This document shows, piece by piece, positions 41,700-46,156 of a stretch of DNA of 46,156 nt. Source of the stretch: an uncultured bacterium. GTDB taxonomy: Bacteria > Bacillota > Clostridia > Oscillospirales > Oscillospiraceae. The stretch is taken from positions 1 to 46,156 of the forward strand of contig CAMWRX010000013.1 in NCBI GenBank assembly GCA_947176765.1, read 5' to 3'. Position numbers and translations under genes: made by a program. The notes beneath the pieces were generated by a model that saw only the letters and a program-made list of their open reading frames with translations, was not told the origin of the DNA and did no database searches. How positions within the stretch are numbered: position 1 is the stretch's first letter; each line of letters opens with the position of its first letter.

Positions 41700-43823
41700 T
41701 TATAGATGCAGTACCCTGGCCTTGATTTCCCGGGTCTTGCCCTCGTTCCAGAAGTTCTCGCCCAGATAGCCGCAGGTGCGGCGGGTGACGTTCATCTTGG
41801 CGTGGTCCTTGTTGTGGCAGACCGGGCACTCCCACTCGTTGTCGTCGTTGACGATGATCTCCCCGTCATAGCCGCACACCTGACAGTAGTCGCTCTTGGT
41901 GTTGAACTCGGCGTACTGGATGTTGTCGTAGATGAAGCGCACCACGTCCTTCAGCGCCTCCAGGTTGTGGCGCATATTGGGGATCTCCACGTAGGAGATG
42001 CAGCCGCCGCTGGAGATCTTCTGGAACTGGCTCTCGAAGGTGAACTTGGAGAAGGCGTCGATGTCCTCCCGCACGTCCACGTGATAACTATTCGTGTAAT
42101 AACCCTTGTCAGTTACATCAGGTATTGTCCCGAAGCGCTCCTTGTCGATGCGGGCGAAGCGGTAGCACAGGCTCTCCGCCGGGGTGCCGTACAGGGCGAA
42201 GCCGATGTCGGTCTCCTTCTTCCACCGGTCAGTGGTGGCGCGCAGATGGTTCATCAGCCGCAGGGCAAAGTCCTCACCTTCTGGTTCGGTCTGGGAGCAG
42301 CCCTTTACCAGCTTGGTGACCTCATACAGCCCGATGTAGCCCAGGGAGATAGTGGAGTAGCCGCCGTACAGCAGCTTATCAATGGTCTCGCCCTTCTCCA
42401 GCCTTGCCACCGCGCCGTACTGCCAGTGGATGGGGGACACGTCGGAGCGGATGCCCTTTAGGGCGTTGTGGCGGCACATGAGGGCCTCGAAGCACAGATT
42501 CAGCCGCTCCTCCAGAAGAGGCCAGAACTTGTCCTCGTCCTGGCCGGAGAGGATGCCGATCTGGGGCAGGTTGATGGACACCACGCCTTGGTTAAACCGG
42601 CCCTCGAACTTATAGTTGCCGTCCTCATCCTTCCAGGGGGACAGGAAGGAGCGGCAGCCCATGGGGGAGAACACGTTGCCGGCGTAATGCTCGCGCATCT
42701 TCTTGGCGGAGATGTAGTCGGGGTACATCCGCTTGGCGGAGCACTTAACGGCAAGCTCTGTCAAGTAGTCGTACTTGCCACCGGTCAGGTTGTTGCACTC
42801 GTCCAGCACGTACACCAGCTTGGGGAAGGCGGGGGTGATGTACACGCCCTTCTCGTTCTTGATGCCCTCCAGCCGCTGGGACAAAATCTCCTGGATGATG
42901 GCGGCGTTCTCCTCCATATAGGGGTCTCCCTCCCGGAGCACCAGGAACAGGGTGACGAAGGGGGACTGGCCGTTGGTGGTCATGAGGGTGTTGATCTGGT
43001 ACTGGATGGTCTGCACGCCGCTGCGCAGCTCGTCCTTCGTCCGGGCGGCGGCCAGCTTCTCAATCGTAGCGTCGTCCAGCTCCGGGGCGGTCTCCCGGGT
43101 CTTGCGCACATACTTCTCATAGGTCATGCGCAGATACTTACCCAGATGGCTGACCTCCACAGACTGCCCGCCGTACTGGTTGGAGGCCACGCAGGAGATG
43201 ATCTGGGTGACCACGGTGCAGGCCACCTGGAAGCTCTTGGGGGACTCGATGAGCTTGCCGTTAATCATGGTGCCGTTATCCAGCATATCGCCGATGTTCA
43301 CCAGGCAGCAGTTGAAGATGTGCTGGACAAAATAATCGGCGTCGTGGAAGTGGAGCACGCCCTCGTCGTGGGCCTTGGAGATATGCTCGGGGAGCAGGAT
43401 GCGGCGGGTTAGGTCGCGGCTCACCTCACCGGCGATATAGTCCCGCTGGGTGGAGGCGATGGCGGTGTTCTTGTTGGCGTTCTCCTCCGCCAGTTCCTTG
43501 TTGTCGTTGCGGATCAGGGAGAGAATGGATTCGTCGGTGGTGTTGGCCTTGCGCACCAGGGCCCGGGTGTAGCGGTAGATGATATATGCTTTGGCCAGCT
43601 CGTACTTGCCGGCGGCCATAAGCTTGGTCTCCACCATATCTTGTATGTCCTCCACCAGCAGGCGCTTACGGCCCTTGCCCGCCACGGAGTCGGCGATGGC
43701 GTCGATGGACGCATCATCGAGGCGGTAGGGCTTGTCCACCGCGGCGTTGGCCTTCTGGATGGCGGCCACGATTTTCGCGCGGTCGAACTCGACGATGGAA
43801 TCGTCTCTCTTGATGACTTTCAT
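41700..43823 (-). CDS. nrdD: Anaerobic ribonucleoside-triphosphate reductase
   Basis: A 707-residue class III reductase that makes dNTPs from NTPs without oxygen. An N-terminal ATP-cone (about 1-90, MKVIKRDDSIVEFDRAKI) regulates activity. The C-terminal part has the zinc site CQVCG...CPVCHN and the glycyl radical loop RRTCGYLG with the radical Gly near residue 685. It is normal in length. The upstream region has a promoter overlapped by an NrdR-like site, so it is probably repressed when dATP/ATP is high. The start follows GGGAGCCTACCA. Confidence 0.97.
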   Translation of the reverse strand: MKVIKRDDSIVEFDRAKIVAAIQKANAAVDKPYRLDDASIDAIADSVAGKGRKRLLVEDIQDMVETKLMAAGKYELAKAYIIYRYTRALVRKANTTDESILSLIRNDNKELAEENANKNTAIASTQRDYIAGEVSRDLTRRILLPEHISKAHDEGVLHFHDADYFVQHIFNCCLVNIGDMLDNGTMINGKLIESPKSFQVACTVVTQIISCVASNQYGGQSVEVSHLGKYLRMTYEKYVRKTRETAPELDDATIEKLAAARTKDELRSGVQTIQYQINTLMTTNGQSPFVTLFLVLREGDPYMEENAAIIQEILSQRLEGIKNEKGVYITPAFPKLVYVLDECNNLTGGKYDYLTELAVKCSAKRMYPDYISAKKMREHYAGNVFSPMGCRSFLSPWKDEDGNYKFEGRFNQGVVSINLPQIGILSGQDEDKFWPLLEERLNLCFEALMCRHNALKGIRSDVSPIHWQYGAVARLEKGETIDKLLYGGYSTISLGYIGLYEVTKLVKGCSQTEPEGEDFALRLMNHLRATTDRWKKETDIGFALYGTPAESLCYRFARIDKERFGTIPDVTDKGYYTNSYHVDVREDIDAFSKFTFESQFQKISSGGCISYVEIPNMRHNLEALKDVVRFIYDNIQYAEFNTKSDYCQVCGYDGEIIVNDDNEWECPVCHNKDHAKMNVTRRTCGYLGENFWNEGKTREIKARVLHL

Positions 43824-43933
43824 TGGTAGGCTCCCTTCTCAGTCCCTGATACAGCTTTTTGCGCACTCCCGGGCCAAAACACAGGGCCCCTTTGACCCAA
43901 GCCTGGAGTAGGTTCAACGGAAGGCGCTCTATC

Positions 43934-43968
43934 ATCATACTATATCTTGTGGTTTGTGTCAAGATATA
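43934..43968 (-). promoter_or_regulatory. nrdD promoter with overlapping NrdR-like operator
   Basis: On the minus strand TTGACA, 17 bases, TATGAT (43934-43962) forms a near-consensus promoter. The sequence ATACTATATCTTGTGG (43937-43952) matches the NrdR box consensus in about 14 of 16 positions and lies over the spacer and -10. A perfect 9-bp inverted repeat TATATCTTG/CAAGATATA spans 43941-43968, its second arm reaching the -35. This fits repression by NrdR; the nrdR gene is not in this window. Confidence 0.7.
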
Positions 43969-44005
43969 CCAGAAATTTTTCGCAAATATTGTATGTGACG
44001 GGCCA

Positions 44006-44028
44006 AACCCCTTGGAGCGCAAGGGGTT
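44006..44028. repeat. Hairpin in the leader between nrdD and the Cys-rich gene
   Basis: aaccccttg/caaggggtt with loop GAGCG, between divergent transcripts. The rest of the gap to 44183 is GC-rich, without a clear sigma-A promoter for the Cys-rich gene, which may instead use a sporulation promoter. Confidence 0.5.
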
Positions 44029-44183
44029 GCGGGGTTTGTGTCTGTTTTGCGGGTCTGGACATAGACTGGAGTGCACCCAGGCGGGTTCTCCGCCCCTTTG
44101 GAGGGCCGGCGGTCAGGCCCCGGCCCCGGCCGGCCCGCAGGGTTCGCCCGCTTGGGATGGGGCCGATGAAAGGAGCGTATTTC

Positions 44184-45152
44184 ATGAGTCAATTCTATCT
44201 GAACGGACCCTCTGTGGGCAGCTCCATGTCCGCGGAGGAGTTTATGGCCGAGCCTTGTCAGTGTTCTGGTTCCCAGTCCGGCCACGGCTGTGACTGCTGT
44301 GGGATGGATCACGACTGCCCGGGCGACGACTGCCGCCATGAGCAGGAGTGCCGCTGCCAGCAGATGATCTGCTGCTGCCGTCCGGTTCCCGCGCCCCCCA
44401 GCCCCCCCGAGGTGGACGAGGGCTGCTGCTGCAAGGAGAGCTTCCGGGCGGCCCTGGGCCTGCTGTGCGACCAGCAGATTTCCAATCTGCTGGACTTCGG
44501 CGCGGCGGCCTTTGTCACCAACACCTATGTGGCGGGCGCAGAGCTAAATTGCGGGAAGCATTCCGGCCACAGCCGCAGCACCGAGGCCGAGGTGGAGGCT
44601 GAGGGCAGGCGCCGTCCTCCCTGCCCGTCCTGCTCCGGCGGGGCGACCGACAACCTGGGAACCCTGTCGGGCAGCTTCCGGCGGTTTGCGCCCTGCAACC
44701 GTGACCTGCTGGACATCGAGGCCGAGCTGCACAGCGAGCGGGGCAAGGGCTGTGACTTCACCGCCACCCAGGTGTCCCTGTGCGAGCTGGACGCGGTGGT
44801 GCTCCAGGGCGCGGCGGCCTGCGCCGAGGGCGATATGTGTGCCGACGAGGTGACGGCGCGGAACTTCCGCTGCCTGCGCCAGCGGCTCAGCCAGCGGCTT
44901 AACCCCTGCAACGTCTGCGGGCAGGATCAGTGCTCCTGCGCCTGTGACGAGCGGGACTGCTGCTGCGCGGCTGGCCTGCTGGACACGCTGGCCCGGAACA
45001 ACCTGAGCCGCCGGGTGTCCCTGGCGGCGGGCCTGCTGGTGCTCCGGGACGTGACTCTGCTGGGCACTGTGGGCAGCGTGCTGGTGCTGGCCAACGACGC
45101 GGACAACCGGCTGTACTTTGTCTGTGTCAACAGCGTGCAGTTCATCGGGTAA
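44184..45152 (+). CDS. Cysteine-rich protein, possibly spore-coat related
   Basis: A 322-residue protein with about 34 cysteines, many in CC and CCC runs (MICCCRP, EGCCCKES, ERDCCCAAG) and some in CxC and CxxC. Between the Cys-rich parts are ordinary hydrophobic domains (LLCDQQISNLLDFGAAAFV and a C-terminal LRDVTLLGTVGSVLVLAND). No signal peptide is seen. Such composition is common in spore coat or exosporium proteins, and the host seems to sporulate, but I cannot name a family. Metal binding is an alternative. AAAGGAG precedes the ATG at 44184; an earlier in-frame ATG at 44166 is less likely. Confidence 0.75.
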   Translation: MSQFYLNGPSVGSSMSAEEFMAEPCQCSGSQSGHGCDCCGMDHDCPGDDCRHEQECRCQQMICCCRPVPAPPSPPEVDEGCCCKESFRAALGLLCDQQISNLLDFGAAAFVTNTYVAGAELNCGKHSGHSRSTEAEVEAEGRRRPPCPSCSGGATDNLGTLSGSFRRFAPCNRDLLDIEAELHSERGKGCDFTATQVSLCELDAVVLQGAAACAEGDMCADEVTARNFRCLRQRLSQRLNPCNVCGQDQCSCACDERDCCCAAGLLDTLARNNLSRRVSLAAGLLVLRDVTLLGTVGSVLVLANDADNRLYFVCVNSVQFIG

Positions 45153-45196
45153 ACAAAATCGCGCCAACAGCGCGGCGCCGTGCAAACGGATTTTCG

Positions 45197-45226
45197 CCCC
45201 CTCCGCCATCGCGGAGGGGGTGGTTT
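45197..45226 (+). terminator. Terminator of the Cys-rich gene
   Basis: A 10-bp stem, ccccctccgc/gcggaggggg with loop CATC, is followed by TGGTTTTTA. Confidence 0.8.
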
Positions 45227-45880
45227 TTATGCCAGCTTGTTTCTGATTCGGATGCTTGCCTCAATGTGCATGATCCAGTGTCTTGAAAAAGGCATTTGGA
45301 TCAGTCCCCGCACATCCCTGCCGCACCAATAGTCGATCAGCCAACTCGCGCTTTCGTCCGAACTGACGACATGGAGCGACCTGAGATAGTTTTTGTCCTG
45401 CTCCGTCATCTTTCGTTTCAAATCGGAAAATTCAAGGTTCTTTACGATGGCATCTGTGCTGTTCTTGACATCAGCAAGATATTGATAGAGCTCTTCCAAA
45501 TCAAGCTGACGCGAAAAGTCAGAAATTTGTTCTCCCACAAGTTCATTTCCTGTTGTGATAATGGGTGAGCCGATGCGCTTTTGGTAGTTCCCCGCGAAAA
45601 AGACCTGCTCATCGCCCCGGATCAGGGAATGCGCTACAATATCCTCGATCCGGGAGATATGCCAAATCGAATAAGCGATCGTTTTGCTGTGGTAGCCGTT
45701 TGCGTTTGGAAAGGGCATCGCGTTAAAATCAGCCCTGTTCAATTGCGCCTTCAGCTCATCAAGCGCCTGAATCAACTGGTTTCTTAAGACAAAAAATGTT
45801 TCGATACCGTCAGCAAAGCTTTCGCTTTTCTTGAGCTGGAGCTGCATGGTTTTATTTAATTCTGCCCATTCTTTGTTCAT
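45227..45880 (-). CDS. DinB-like protein
   Basis: A 217-residue helical protein. H in SIWHISRIEDIVAH and the C-terminal RHWIMHIEASIRIR sit where DinB-superfamily proteins have their metal-binding histidines in a four-helix bundle. These proteins are damage-inducible or thiol-transferase related, and this one's function is unknown. Composition is lower in GC than the neighbours. The start at 45880 is weakly supported: no strong AGGAGG, only GGAGATCGAAC. It may be a separately acquired gene. Confidence 0.75.
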   Translation of the reverse strand: MNKEWAELNKTMQLQLKKSESFADGIETFFVLRNQLIQALDELKAQLNRADFNAMPFPNANGYHSKTIAYSIWHISRIEDIVAHSLIRGDEQVFFAGNYQKRIGSPIITTGNELVGEQISDFSRQLDLEELYQYLADVKNSTDAIVKNLEFSDLKRKMTEQDKNYLRSLHVVSSDESASWLIDYWCGRDVRGLIQMPFSRHWIMHIEASIRIRNKLA

Positions 45881-45953
45881 GTTCGATCTCCAAATTTCAA
45901 GTGTCAGCCCCGCCCCGGTGTCCGATGTCCGCCGCGGGGGGCTTCATGGGTTG

Positions 45954-46156
45954 TCAAGCGTTCCGGGCAAACAGCATCTTGTCAATTGTGATCTTGGCGC
46001 GCCACCACTGCCTTGCCTGCTCGAATTCGGGATATGGCGTATGCCACTGCCAGGAGATGTCGAACCCCCGTCATCCTTCTGGATATTTGCCAAAACACCC
46101 TTCTCGGCCTCGACCAGTGCCCGGATACCCTCGCTCATCAATTCGGGGCGGGGGTC
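45954..46156 (-). pseudogene. 3' end of a frameshifted gene, cut by the window edge
   Basis: On the minus strand, coding from the window edge reads MSEGIRALVEAEKGVLANI, then the frame breaks at a run of five C bases (plus-strand 46065-46069). Adding one base restores an open frame ISWQWHTPYPEFEQARQWW and a C-terminal KMLFARNA with TGA at 45954. The combined product looks like a real protein of unknown family. A sequencing error in the homopolymer is as likely as a true mutation. The 5' part lies outside the window. Confidence 0.6.

Noticed and set aside
43947-44183. Longer N-terminal start for the Cys-rich protein
   Set aside because: The upstream extension is GC-rich leader sequence across a hairpin. 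The ATG at 44184 has AAAGGAG at the right distance.

Overview
The window looks like chromosomal DNA of a spore-forming, strictly anaerobic, high-GC Firmicute of the Oscillospiraceae type. This is inferred from gene content and base composition, not from a marker gene. The supporting genes are a SpoVA-type spore protein, oxygen-sensitive ribonucleotide reductase NrdD/NrdG, formate-tetrahydrofolate ligase, an ECF-type folate transporter under a THF riboswitch, strong AGGAGG ribosome binding sites, and short operons closed by clean intrinsic terminators. No rRNA, CRISPR array, complete transposon or prophage was found.

Layout. 0-1.2 kb: tRNA-Ser(CGA) with repeated copies of its 5' half and a cluster of short direct repeats, read as old integration scars. 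1.2-4.7 kb: a DUF1622 membrane protein, then an MBOAT O-acyltransferase and a DHHW-motif partner. 4.8-6.4 kb (minus): a TGS-domain nucleoside kinase. 6.6-6.7 kb: a compact unit with its own promoter and terminator, a candidate small RNA. 6.8-15.3 kb: polA, a nucleoside phosphorylase, a methyltransferase, rimI, a second acetyltransferase, a small zinc-ribbon protein, tsaD and fhs. 15.3-19.4 kb (minus): a glycogen-debranching enzyme, a nitroreductase, a P-loop protein and a short thioredoxin-reductase-like flavoprotein. 19.5-22.4 kb: asparaginase, a DtxR/MntR regulator, and an L,D-transpeptidase with Big_2 and SLH-like modules.

22.4-24.0 kb is a low-GC island: tandem 22-bp repeats, a near-consensus promoter, a secreted protein of unknown family and an overlapping lipoprotein. 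It is the most likely acquired segment. 24.0-33.2 kb holds asnA, an M29 aminopeptidase, a phosphoglucomutase, a flavodoxin, radC, spoVAC, a zinc-ribbon/SH3 membrane protein, a possible ThyX-like protein and tRNA-Ser(GGA). 33.2-35.6 kb (minus) has an alanine/glycine symporter and folT with its THF riboswitch. 35.7-40.6 kb has a two-component system with an unusually large sensor kinase, a GT2 glycosyltransferase and a repeat-rich small protein. 40.6-43.8 kb (minus) is a nucleotide operon nrdD-nrdG-dut, with an NrdR-like site over its promoter. The end carries a Cys-rich spore-coat-like protein, a DinB-like protein and a frameshifted gene cut by the window edge.

Functional links: folT and fhs belong to folate/one-carbon metabolism; nrdD, nrdG, dut and polA to DNA precursor supply and repair; asparaginase and asnA act in opposite directions on asparagine. 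The parts I could not explain are the low-GC secreted-protein/lipoprotein pair, the candidate small RNA, the nested palindrome at 32.9 kb and the Cys-rich protein. I did not find convincing proof of a wholly new system. The low-GC pair is the best candidate for unknown biology.
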